Source of the DNA: Candidatus Zixiibacteriota bacterium | GTDB taxonomy: Bacteria; Zixibacteria; MSB-5A5; SM1-73 | NCBI GenBank assembly: GCA_029933635.1 | Contig: JAOZNS010000060.1 | Coordinates: 1-12,563 of the forward strand | DNA length: 12,563 nt | Reading direction: 5' to 3' | Part shown: positions 1-6,486 of the stretch, piece after piece | How positions within the stretch are numbered: the first letter of the stretch is position 1 | Layout of the letters: each line of letters starts with the position of its first letter | Notes under the pieces: generated by a model | What the model saw: the letters and a program-made list of their open reading frames with translations, nothing else | The model's database searches: none | What the model was told of the DNA's origin: nothing | Translations under genes and position numbers: made by a program

Positions 1-149
1 AAAGGATACCTCATGCCACCTTATTCTTCCACTAAGATTTTTCCAGTCCTATGGATCCTGCGGAAGAATTTAAGACACAACCATGGCAATCTCCAGAAGT
101 GTCTTAAAACAATTATGTTTGAGACAGGTACTCTTTTTTTCCATTTTAC
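1..149. other. Non-coding left edge with a 10-bp inverted repeat
   Basis: I see no convincing gene here. The frame open on the minus strand runs through the tRNA and is not real. The visible structure is an inverted repeat with arms TTTAAGACAC (69-78) and GTGTCTTAAA (99-108) around a 20-nt loop that contains CCATGG. Neither strand has a T-tract after it, so it is not an obvious intrinsic terminator. Its role is unknown. Confidence 0.5.
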
Positions 150-190
150 TCCCAAATAAAAAGTCAGCAAGCTTCTAACTTGCTGACTTT
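150..190 (-). terminator. Rho-independent terminator of tRNA-Lys
   Basis: A 12-bp perfect stem (160-171 with 179-190, arms AAAGTCAGCAAG and CTTGCTGACTTT, 7-nt loop) is followed on the minus strand by TTTTTATTT. It begins about 10 nt past the tRNA 3' end, so it most likely ends the tRNA transcript. Confidence 0.85.
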
Positions 191-199
191 CAAGGAATG

Positions 200-275
200 T
201 GGTGAGGGTGGGCGGAATCGAACCGCCGGCCACCTGCTTAAAAGGCAGATGCTCTACCGACTGAGCTACACCCCC
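200..275 (-). tRNA. tRNA-Lys, anticodon TTT
   Basis: The minus strand folds into a complete 76-nt cloverleaf. The acceptor arms GGGGGTG and CACCCTC pair with a single G-U. The D arm is GCTC/GAGC, and the anticodon stem TCTGC/GCAGG encloses the loop CTTTTAA, giving anticodon TTT (Lys). The T arm is GGCGG/CCGCC with loop TTCGATT. A discriminator A is followed by a genomically encoded CCA (200-202). There is no intron and no mismatch of concern. It has a sigma70-like promoter upstream and an intrinsic terminator just downstream, so it appears to be transcribed alone. Confidence 0.97.
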
Positions 276-606
276 AATTCTCTCCCATCCCAAATTCATA
301 CGAACAGGCTCATATGAATTATAACTGGGATTCTGGTTGAGCTAAAAATAAAAGGAAATGGTTATTTGTCAAGAATAATCTGAAATCATACTTGAAGCTT
401 TGATAGCCCTGTGCCGCTTGGCTTAAGGCATAGGGAGCTTCTTGGCCTAAACGATGGAAGGGGAATGCTATGATTTGCTCATAATAGGGTATGAACTACC
501 TATCGCAGCTTTGCAATTCCCTATGACGCGACTTATTCAGAAGGAGGGATAGCCGAAGAAATGCTGGCTGAATTATTCCAGTCCCAAGATAGAAAGGAAA
601 AGATCC
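276..606. other. Intergenic region between rho and tRNA-Lys (331 nt)
   Basis: Apart from the tRNA promoter, this stretch holds an imperfect 9-bp hairpin (407-415 with 427-435, one G-U pair) without a T-tract. It also holds two overlapping short plus-strand frames (454-552 and about 505-606) with protein-like composition but no full gene. No clear intrinsic terminator follows rho. RpmE, a frequent neighbour of rho, is absent. Confidence 0.5.
345..372 (-). promoter_or_regulatory. Putative sigma70 promoter of tRNA-Lys
   Basis: On the minus strand a perfect TTGACA (367-372) is followed after 16 bp by TATTTT (345-350). This would start transcription near 338, giving a pre-tRNA leader of about 60 nt. 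A perfect TATAAT also occurs at 318-323 but without a matching -35 box. It overlaps the 8-bp inverted repeat AATTCATA/TATGAATT (293-300, 313-320) in the leader. Which -10 is used cannot be decided by eye. Confidence 0.55.
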
Positions 607-1854
607 TTAGTCCTTCATCGACTCTAAGAATTTGCTATTGTTTTTGGTCTTTTTGATCCGATCCAACAGAAATTCCATCGCCTCGACCGAGTTCATCTCA
701 TTTAAGAATTTCCTTAAGATCCACACCTTATTGAGGTCCTCTGGTGGGAGCAGAAGCTCCTCTTTTCTGGTGCCGGAGCGATTGATGTCCATGGCGGGGA
801 AGATACGGCGGTCGGAGAGTCTGCGATCAAGCACCATCTCCATGTTGCCGGTTCCTTTGAATTCCTCAAAGATCACCTCATCCATCCGGCTCCCTGTCTC
901 TACCAGAGCTGTAGCGATAATGGTAAGGCTTCCACCCTCTTCAATATTTCTGGCGGCCCCAAAGAACCTTTTGGGCTTCTGCAGCGCATTGGAATCCACT
1001 CCTCCGGAGAGTATCTTTCCACTATGAGGCACCACCGCATTATTTGCTCTGGCTAAGCGGGTGATGGAATCCAAAAGTATCACCACGTGCTGTCCATGCT
1101 CCACAAGCCTTTTTGCCTTTTCCAGAACCATATCCGCCACCTGCACATGCCGATCCGCTGGCTCGTCAAAGGTGGAGCTGATTACCTCACCTTTGACCGA
1201 TCTTTTCATGTCGGTAACCTCCTCGGGCCTCTCATCGATCAAAAGCACTATCAGCTTTATATCCGGGTGGTTTGTGGTGATGCTGTTGGCAATCTTCTGG
1301 AGAAGCATGGTCTTGCCCGCCTTGGGTGGAGAAACGATCAGACCACGCTGACCTCTGCCGATGGGGGTCATCAGATCCATAATCCGCATGGAAACCTCAT
1401 CCGGATGGGTCTCCAGCTTTATCTTCTTGTTTGGGTAAAGCGGGGTCAGGTTATCAAACAAGACCTTATGCTTGGCAACTTCGGGATTCTCAAAGTTGAC
1501 CGCCTCAATCTTAAGTAGGGCAAAATACTTCTCGTTCTCCTTGGGTGGTCTAACCTGTCCGGAGATGGTATCTCCGGTTCGCAGATCGAAACGCTTTATC
1601 TGAGAGGGGGAAACATAAATATCATCCGGTCCCGGAAGATAGTTATAGTCGGGGGATCGCAAGAATCCATAACCCTCCTCCAGAATCTCTAAAACTCCCT
1701 CCGCAAAGATGAAACCATCCTTCTCAGTTTTGGCTTCCAGAATCTTGAAGATCACCTCCTGCTTTCTTAGCCCAGAAAGACCGGGGATTCCTAGTTCATC
1801 CGCCAAATCCAGAAGCTCAGAAACGGTTTTGCTTTTAAGTTCGACGATATCCAT
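607..1854 (-). CDS. rho: Transcription termination factor Rho
   Basis: Rho is a hexameric RNA-dependent ATPase/helicase that ends transcription of untranslated RNA. The 415 residues match the usual length. The N-terminal helical domain (about 1-45) leads straight into the RNA-binding cold-shock domain (about 48-125), with the RNP1-type motif GYGFLRS at 61-67. There is no large insertion as in Actinobacteria. The ATPase core shows the P-loop SPPKAGKT (175-182), DERPEEVTD (207-215) with the catalytic glutamate, Walker B HVVILLDSITR with D262, the Q-loop (about 279-290) and the R-loop around FKGTGN (332-337). All key elements are intact. The ATG start is supported by AAGGTGA about 8 nt upstream. 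The gene is preceded by a 416-nt non-coding region, consistent with the long regulatory leaders common for rho. Confidence 0.98.
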   Translation of the reverse strand: MDIVELKSKTVSELLDLADELGIPGLSGLRKQEVIFKILEAKTEKDGFIFAEGVLEILEEGYGFLRSPDYNYLPGPDDIYVSPSQIKRFDLRTGDTISGQVRPPKENEKYFALLKIEAVNFENPEVAKHKVLFDNLTPLYPNKKIKLETHPDEVSMRIMDLMTPIGRGQRGLIVSPPKAGKTMLLQKIANSITTNHPDIKLIVLLIDERPEEVTDMKRSVKGEVISSTFDEPADRHVQVADMVLEKAKRLVEHGQHVVILLDSITRLARANNAVVPHSGKILSGGVDSNALQKPKRFFGAARNIEEGGSLTIIATALVETGSRMDEVIFEEFKGTGNMEMVLDRRLSDRRIFPAMDINRSGTRKEELLLPPEDLNKVWILRKFLNEMNSVEAMEFLLDRIKKTKNNSKFLESMKD

Positions 1855-2270
1855 ATCCTATCACCTTTCTTTTTGGTTAAAAGATTTTCATCCGTTCATA
1901 TTTGAGAAAATCACACATCCGTAATTTGTTTGAAAAAGATGAAGAAAAACGGTGGCAACTTTTGGGGTTTTTCGTTTTAAACTTCCTGCATCCTCTTGAA
2001 CGTTACAGAATTCAAAAGCTGAAGGTTCAATCCCACTAAATAATTAGCAAATGCTTTAAATTGAATGTATCGTCCGGCAGGATTCTGAAAAGGCTTAGGT
2101 TTCCTAAGGAGACGATGCAATCGTTTAAAAATTAGTTTATTTTTATAACTGTCCTATTTACTATATCGACCTCCTCTTCAAGATTTTAATCTGCTTTCTA
2201 CATTCTGTTCTGCTGAGAACCGCCTCAAAATCTGTCACACTTTCCTTTATCTTCAAAAGTTTTTTATCCT
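1855..2270. other. Long intergenic region upstream of rho (416 nt)
   Basis: No gene is visible on either strand. It contains the rho ribosome-binding site (about 1861-1867). There is a small hairpin GTTCT-GCTG-AGAAC (2207-2220) shortly after rsfS, and a weak A/T-rich inverted repeat GAAAAAC/GTTTTTC (1944-1950, 1967-1973). A possible promoter TTGAAC-17-TGTAAC reads toward rho on the minus strand but is too weak to call. I see no clear intrinsic terminator for rsfS, so either rho is cotranscribed with it or its own promoter lies here. Confidence 0.5.
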
Positions 2271-2675
2271 TTAATTCAAAGAAGAAAGGGGCCCTTTAGA
2301 TTTAGATTTCCGTTTACTGAAATTCTCCTCTGAAAGTTCTACAAACTTTGCATCTCCCCACAATTTCTCCAGAGCATAAAATTCCCTCACCTGGGGAAGG
2401 AATATGTGGACCACCACATCCACATAGTCTAAAAGAATCCATCTGCACGCCTGGTAACCTTCATTGTGCCAGAAGCTTATTCCTTGCTTTTCAAGGTTTT
2501 CTATGATCCAATCTGCTATGGCTTTGGCGTGAACCTCTACATTGGCTGAACAGATCACAAAGAAATCACATATAGATGAGAGCTTGCGTAAATCCAAGAT
2601 CTTCACGTCAAAGGCTTTCTTCTCCAAGGCGAGCCTGCCTGCGAGGTGGGCTAATCTCCGGGGCGTGATCTTCAA
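2271..2675 (-). CDS. rsfS: Ribosomal silencing factor RsfS
   Basis: RsfS (Iojap/DUF143 family) binds ribosomal protein uL14 on the large subunit and blocks subunit joining when nutrients are scarce. The 134 residues carry the family core: an N-terminal helix (about 5-20), the strand DFFVICSANVEVHAKAIADW (about 37-56) and the conserved WILLDYVDVVVHIF...REFYALEKLWGDA (about 79-108). The tail after about 115 is Ser/Lys-rich and probably disordered. The start is TTG, chosen because GGAGG lies 11 nt upstream and the protein begins at the usual place. It follows the LytR_C gene by 48 nt and is probably cotranscribed with it. The often-seen partners obgE and nadD are not next to it. Confidence 0.95.
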   Translation of the reverse strand: MKITPRRLAHLAGRLALEKKAFDVKILDLRKLSSICDFFVICSANVEVHAKAIADWIIENLEKQGISFWHNEGYQACRWILLDYVDVVVHIFLPQVREFYALEKLWGDAKFVELSEENFSKRKSKSKGPLSSLN

Positions 2676-2723
2676 TAAGTTTTTGTCCTCCTTTATCTAT
2701 TTTCTCTTAGATCAGGTGAATCA

Positions 2724-3284
2724 TCATACTCCTTCAAACCGGGGCCAAAAAGTCTTCCAGTCCTCTCCTATCACTATGGTTAACCAAATCCCTTGGTAGT
2801 TATCCTTCAGTCTTTTGTATATCACGTTTTCCTCTCGAATGCCCAAAGCCTCCGCGGTGAGAAATGCCACCTCAGAGGGTGTTTGCTTTTGGGGATTTCC
2901 CAAACGATCCAGAATCAGACTTTCTTTGAATACCGAATCTTTAAGTTCTCCAATCTCCATTATCTGATATACGATGTTATTCACCTTCAATCTCTTCAGC
3001 TTTTCTGCCACCTTTTGGGTTACATCCTTATCCATAGATTTTGTGCATCCCTGGCATCCATCCAGAATCTGTATGCGAGCCAAAATCAGGTTTTTGCCCT
3101 CTTTTGCCTCCGGTTGGCTTAATCTTTTGTAAAACGAAAAAGCATATATCAGAAGCCAGACAGCCAAAACGATTATTGAAATCTCCAGTAGCTTGGATCC
3201 AAGATAAGCCTTCAGTCCAGCTTTCTTCTTTCTCCTTCTGCGGTAGTATCTGTATGTCTTTCTTCTTTTGTTTCTTTTGAACAT
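2724..3284 (-). CDS. Membrane-anchored LytR C-terminal-domain protein
   Basis: A 186-residue protein with three parts. The N-terminus is extremely basic, with 16 Lys/Arg in the first 31 residues. One transmembrane helix follows (about 32-51), oriented with the basic end in the cytoplasm. The extracytoplasmic domain (about 66-180) resembles the LytR_C (LytR_cpsA_psr C-terminal) fold, with the strand IQILDG at 71-76, the conserved ILDRLGN (124-130) and the closing LTIVIGEDW (168-176). The catalytic LytR-CpsA-Psr domain is absent, so it is not a cell-wall phosphotransferase. Free-standing LytR_C proteins have no established function; a cell-envelope role is an inference. A CxxC pair (C77, C80) sits in the loop that is usually Gly-rich. 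The Shine-Dalgarno sequence is weak. It lies between a secreted beta-rich protein and rsfS. Confidence 0.8.
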   Translation of the reverse strand: MFKRNKRRKTYRYYRRRRKKKAGLKAYLGSKLLEISIIVLAVWLLIYAFSFYKRLSQPEAKEGKNLILARIQILDGCQGCTKSMDKDVTQKVAEKLKRLKVNNIVYQIMEIGELKDSVFKESLILDRLGNPQKQTPSEVAFLTAEALGIREENVIYKRLKDNYQGIWLTIVIGEDWKTFWPRFEGV

Positions 3285-3410
3285 TCCGCCATAAGAGATG
3301 ATCTTCAGCTATGGAGGAGAAGAAGCCTTTTGAAATTTTTATTTGATTTAGAAGAACTAAGATTGGGAGAAACCATCATCGGGTTTTAAACTATTGGGGA
3401 AATCAAAACC

Positions 3411-3875
3411 TCACCTCTCATGATCCCACCACAAGCGCTCGCTTCCCGGATAGTAAGGGGGAAAGGTAAGGACGTTTATCCATAAGGAGAAAGCATTGCT
3501 CGGCTTATAATGAAGCTGGAAGTTAGGTAAAATCCTGTTTTCCGTCCTCAGATTTTTATGACCAAAGACCGAGAGTGGTTGATGGAGAAAATTTAAGCTG
3601 AGGGTCAAGCTTAATGGATTTGAGATTTGGTAATCTAAGGTGGTGGTGTATAGGCCAAAGCTTCCACTGGTTTTTGCACCGGAGAAATAGGAGAAACTGA
3701 AGCTGTGATACATCTTCAGCCTCTGGGGATCAAGCAGACTAAAACCCTTAGCGTTCGATTTGCTCCACAGAAGATTCTGCTGGTTAGTTGTGTCGGAAGC
3801 ACAAACCCTGCCCCAGGCTAACGTCAGACAACATAACAACGCCACAACCGAAAGAATCTTGGTAATTTTTTCCAT
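3411..3875 (-). CDS. Secreted beta-rich protein of unknown function
   Basis: I do not recognise a named family. The 154-residue product starts with a clear Sec signal peptide: a basic start, a hydrophobic core about 7-21, and likely cleavage after VCA at residue 26. No convincing lipobox is present. The mature part is rich in aromatic, serine and alternating hydrophobic residues (SFSFSYFSG, FGLYTTTLDYQ, LSLTLSLNF, FQLHYKP). That pattern suggests amphipathic beta strands, as in a small outer-membrane or surface beta structure; 128 residues would give about eight strands. The ATG is preceded by AAGGTGGGAG and by a very good promoter. It is the first gene of the unit with the LytR_C gene and rsfS, 126 nt before the LytR_C start, so an envelope role is plausible. 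Confidence 0.7.
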   Translation of the reverse strand: MEKITKILSVVALLCCLTLAWGRVCASDTTNQQNLLWSKSNAKGFSLLDPQRLKMYHSFSFSYFSGAKTSGSFGLYTTTLDYQISNPLSLTLSLNFLHQPLSVFGHKNLRTENRILPNFQLHYKPSNAFSLWINVLTFPPYYPGSERLWWDHER

Positions 3876-3906
3876 CAGAGTCTCCCACCTTTTGTAATCT
3901 TAACTA

Positions 3907-3934
3907 AATATAGAATCTTGCTGTGATCTGTCAA
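3907..3934 (-). promoter_or_regulatory. Sigma70-type promoter of the beta-protein/LytR_C/rsfS unit
   Basis: On the minus strand a perfect TTGACA (3929-3934) is separated by 16 bp from TATATT (3907-3912). Transcription would start near 3900, about 25 nt before the ATG at 3875, with the Shine-Dalgarno AAGGTGG in between. The geometry fits a vegetative promoter. Confidence 0.75.
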
Positions 3935-3987
3935 TATCTTTCTGATATAGATTTGGAAAAAACTTCAGGGTATGTTCCGTTCGATGA

Positions 3988-4002
3988 TGTTCCTTAGGAA
4001 CA
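3988..4002. repeat. Short perfect hairpin in the glmU-like/beta-protein gap
   Basis: TGTTCC-TTA-GGAACA is a 6-bp perfect inverted repeat with a 3-nt loop, about 55 bp upstream of the promoter at 3907-3934. Its position would allow an operator role, but it could be chance. The rest of 3935-4139 holds no gene. A bulged GAAAGCC-TTC-GGTTTC hairpin just after the glmU-like gene has no T-tract. Confidence 0.35.
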
Positions 4003-4139
4003 CGACAAATTGTGTGACCGACAGAAACTTTCTCGTTCGATAAAGATACTTGATACTTAGAAGCCCTTGTTTCGCCAACAATTAAGGATTTTATTCCACA
4101 GACGAAACCGAAGGCTTTCCTGTTTCTTCTTCTATACGC

Positions 4140-4928
4140 CTATGGCAGGACCCTCGTTTGGTTAAACCGTCTGGAGAGAAGAATCTTTTCCACCTCTTTG
4201 AGCTGTTCTGGTGAATTTACGCCTAAGGTCTCTGAAGGGTCCGGCGTCACCACCGCCCATACGGGGAGTTGTCGATCTCGCAGAAGCTTTATTGTATCGG
4301 TCAAATAATATTCCTTCTGCTTGTTGTCGTTAGTTACCTTCTCTAAGACCGAAAACAGCGATGATGGGTCAAAACAAAAGGTGCCGGTATTAACCTCCCT
4401 TAATTTTTTTTGATCGGCAGAGGCCTCCTTCTCCTCCACTATTTTTTGCACCATTCCCCTCCGATCCCTTATTATCCTTCCATATCCAGTTGGATTCTCC
4501 AAGAGGGTGGTCAACACGGTAGCTGAGGCTTTTCTTTTTCTGTGTTCGGTAAGGAGCCTTCTTAAAGTATCTGCTCTCAGGAGGGGAACGTCACCGCATA
4601 GGATCAAAACGTCGCCTTTAAAATTGCACAGAAGATTTTTAGTTTGCAAAACCGCATGTCCTGTTCCTAATTGTTTCTTTTGGACCACAAATTCTACCTT
4701 CAGATGCTTCAGTGAGTGCTGGGCTTTTCGCCATTTGTGCCCCACCACCAGGATAACCCTTTCCACTCCTGCCTTTTTAGCTGTGGCAGTCACATATTCC
4801 ACCATCGGTTTTCCGCACAATTTATGAAGCACCTTGGGCAGATTGGACTTCATTCTCTTCCCCTTCCCCGCTGCCAAAATAACCGCTACAGGTGGTTTTG
4901 AATTCCTCATCATCCAATAGGCAACCAT
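4140..4928 (-). CDS. UDP-GlcNAc pyrophosphorylase domain (GlmU N-terminal half only)
   Basis: This nucleotidyltransferase (262 residues) matches the uridylyltransferase half of GlmU, which joins GlcNAc-1-phosphate and UTP to make UDP-GlcNAc for peptidoglycan and LPS. Visible motifs are LAAGKGKRMKSNLPKVLH (18-35), QLGTGHAV, the metal-binding GDVPLL, GYGRIIR, a conserved EVNTG and the NxxKEYYLTD segment. The late Asn of GVNSPEQL matches N227 of the E. coli enzyme. The protein stops in the linker helix (RRFNQTRVLP). The left-handed beta-helix acetyltransferase half of normal GlmU (about 450 residues) is absent, and nothing like it follows downstream. Acetylation would need another protein, or the enzyme may act on another sugar phosphate. 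No good Shine-Dalgarno precedes the ATG at 4928. ATGs at 4913 and 4910 fit the family start better. Confidence 0.88.
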   Translation of the reverse strand: MVAYWMMRNSKPPVAVILAAGKGKRMKSNLPKVLHKLCGKPMVEYVTATAKKAGVERVILVVGHKWRKAQHSLKHLKVEFVVQKKQLGTGHAVLQTKNLLCNFKGDVLILCGDVPLLRADTLRRLLTEHRKRKASATVLTTLLENPTGYGRIIRDRRGMVQKIVEEKEASADQKKLREVNTGTFCFDPSSLFSVLEKVTNDNKQKEYYLTDTIKLLRDRQLPVWAVVTPDPSETLGVNSPEQLKEVEKILLSRRFNQTRVLP

Positions 4929-4935
4929 CGTTATG

Positions 4936-5006
4936 GCGGGGTATCCTTACCCCGCTGATTTTTGGGTTCGGGGTGAGGCACCCCGAACCAACGGTAGCCC
5001 GGCTAC
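4936..5006. repeat. Block of three tight GC-rich hairpins
   Basis: Three perfect inverted repeats follow one another. They are GCGGGGTA/TACCCCGC (4936-4943, 4948-4955, 4-nt loop), GGTTCGGGGTG/CACCCCGAACC (4965-4975, 4979-4989, 3-nt loop) and GTAGC/GCTAC (4994-4998, 5002-5006), the last spanning the panD stop codon. Arms one and two share the core CGGGGT. No T-tract follows on the minus strand, so these are not standard terminators. They look like a REP- or MITE-like dispersed palindromic element between panD and the glmU-like gene. Such structures can also stabilise the upstream mRNA or hinder translation of the next gene. Confidence 0.75.
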
Positions 5007-5359
5007 GATTTCTTTATGATCTTATTTTCCTCGTTAACGAAAATCACCTTAGGCAGATATTTTTTTGCCTCTTCTAATTCTAACTCACAGTAGGAGACGA
5101 TGATCAAAAGATCCCCCACCTCTCCCAATCTTGCCGCCGGACCATTCAAGCAGATGGTTCCAGAATCTGCTTCTGCCACCAGAACATAGGTCTCAAATCT
5201 GGCACCATTGTTAAGGTTGAGCACCTGCACCTTCTCATGGGGCAAAATTAAAGCGGCATCCATGAGTTTTTTATCTATGGTGATGCTTCCCTCGTAATTT
5301 AAGTCAGCATCCGTGACCTTAGCTCGATGAATTTTGGACTTGCAGATTGTGATCAACAT
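5003..5359 (-). CDS. panD: Aspartate 1-decarboxylase, pyruvoyl-type
   Basis: PanD decarboxylates L-aspartate to beta-alanine, the amine half of pantothenate, using a pyruvoyl group made by self-cleavage. The 118-residue proenzyme has the expected length. The cleavage site is at G24-S25 (YEGS), so Ser25 becomes the pyruvoyl group. Other conserved residues are K9, H11, R54, T57 and Y58 (ARFETY), plus the NGPAARLGEVGD turn. All needed residues are present, so it should be active after maturation. It follows panC by 197 nt, an unusually long gap for this cluster. No good Shine-Dalgarno is visible before the ATG. Confidence 0.97.
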   Translation of the reverse strand: MLITICKSKIHRAKVTDADLNYEGSITIDKKLMDAALILPHEKVQVLNLNNGARFETYVLVAEADSGTICLNGPAARLGEVGDLLIIVSYCELELEEAKKYLPKVIFVNEENKIIKKS

Positions 5360-5520
5360 GGCAAAATTTATTTGGCAGTTTAATCAATTCACCGGCTTAG
5401 TTACTCTTCTCAATTAACAGACTCCTGAAGGTAAACTCTTCTTATTAGTTTTTACGTGAAGTCTGGTTGACTCTTTGAACATTTGCGAGCCCATATAGCA
5501 TCTATCGTTGCGTCGAAATA

Positions 5521-5536
5521 TTATCCCCTGGGATAA
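5521..5536. promoter_or_regulatory. Perfect palindrome in the panC-panD gap
   Basis: TTATCCC-CT-GGGATAA is a 16-nt near-perfect palindrome about 20 nt past the panC stop, inside a 197-nt gap that contains no gene. It could be an operator-type site or an mRNA hairpin. There is no T-tract, so it is not a standard terminator. No clear promoter is visible next to it. Confidence 0.35.
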
Positions 5537-5556
5537 AATTGGATAAAACGAAAATT

Positions 5557-6405
5557 TCAATCCACCTTCAACTTGATATTATCTATAAGCCTCGCCTTAC
5601 CAAACCGAACCGCCAGAGAGATCAAAACCTCACCCTTTAATTTATTTAAAAATTCCAGTGTTTGAGCATCGGTTATGGCGATGTAGTCCACTTCAGCTAA
5701 AGGTTGTTTTTTTATCACATCCCTCATCCGAGAGATGATTTTGTTTGAGCTTTTCTCCCCCATCTTTATCAGCTTTTTTGCCTCCTGTAACGATTGATAC
5801 AAAACCTTGGCCTGCTTTCTTTCCTCCTCGGAGAGATACATATTCCGTGAGCTTTGTGCAAGTCCATCCTTTTCTCGCACGGTGGGAGCTACTATCATCT
5901 TTACCCCATAATTTAAATCATCCACCATCTTTTTCAATACCACCGCCTGCTGAGCATCCTTCTGTCCAAATACCGCTACATCCGGCTGGACGATGTTGAA
6001 AAGTTTTGCGACCACAGTGGTTACGCCCTTAAAATGTCCCGGCCTTATTGCTCCTTCAAGTTTGCCTGTGATCTTATCTACATTCACGTAGGTTAAGTAT
6101 CCAGACGGATACATGTCTTTTACCCGGGGAACGAAAACAAAATCACAATCTTCCCGTTCCAATAAGAATCTGTCTCTTTTGAAATCTCTGGGGTATCTCG
6201 CAAAATCCTCCTTGGGACCGAACTGAGTGGGATTTACAAATATGCTCACCACCAGAACATCTGACCTCCTTTTGGCGATGCGGATTAGGCTGAGATGTCC
6301 TTCATGCAGGTAGCCCATGGTAGGGACAAAGCCGATGATTTTCCCTTCCCTTTTTAATCCTTGACAAATCCTTTGCATCATCTTGGGCGATTTGATTATC
6401 TGCAC
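5557..6405 (-). CDS. panC: Pantothenate synthetase (pantoate-beta-alanine ligase)
   Basis: PanC condenses pantoate and beta-alanine with ATP, via pantoyl-adenylate, to give pantothenate. The motifs are complete: PTMGYLHEGH with the HxGH signature (about 28-37), IFVNPTQFGPKEDF, the GQKDAQQ segment and SSRNMYLS, the KMSKS-like loop. I chose the GTG at 6405. GGAGG lies about 9 nt before it, and the resulting 282 residues, beginning MQIIKSPKMM, match the family. An upstream in-frame ATG at 6438 would add 11 unusual residues. The gene lies 81 nt after panB and before panD, giving a complete pantothenate branch from ketoisovalerate except ketopantoate reductase (PanE/IlvC), which is not in this window. 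Confidence 0.97.
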   Translation of the reverse strand: MQIIKSPKMMQRICQGLKREGKIIGFVPTMGYLHEGHLSLIRIAKRRSDVLVVSIFVNPTQFGPKEDFARYPRDFKRDRFLLEREDCDFVFVPRVKDMYPSGYLTYVNVDKITGKLEGAIRPGHFKGVTTVVAKLFNIVQPDVAVFGQKDAQQAVVLKKMVDDLNYGVKMIVAPTVREKDGLAQSSRNMYLSEEERKQAKVLYQSLQEAKKLIKMGEKSSNKIISRMRDVIKKQPLAEVDYIAITDAQTLEFLNKLKGEVLISLAVRFGKARLIDNIKLKVD

Positions 6406-6486
6406 CCTCAGAATCCTCCATAGTTGGAAAAATGGCACATGGGTAGCCCCTCAGAGAGGCGAAAAGCAAACTCTCCCACTTCAAAT

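Noticed and set aside
21..299. Open frame on the minus strand at the left edge
   Set aside because: It runs straight through the tRNA-Lys gene and its terminator and has no ribosome-binding site.
407..435. Hairpin after rho as its terminator
   Set aside because: It lies about 170 nt from the stop codon, has a weak pair and lacks a T-tract on either strand.
632..1518. Long open frames on the plus strand inside rho
   Set aside because: They are antisense shadows of a fully conserved rho. They have no recognisable domains and low-complexity Ser-rich translations.
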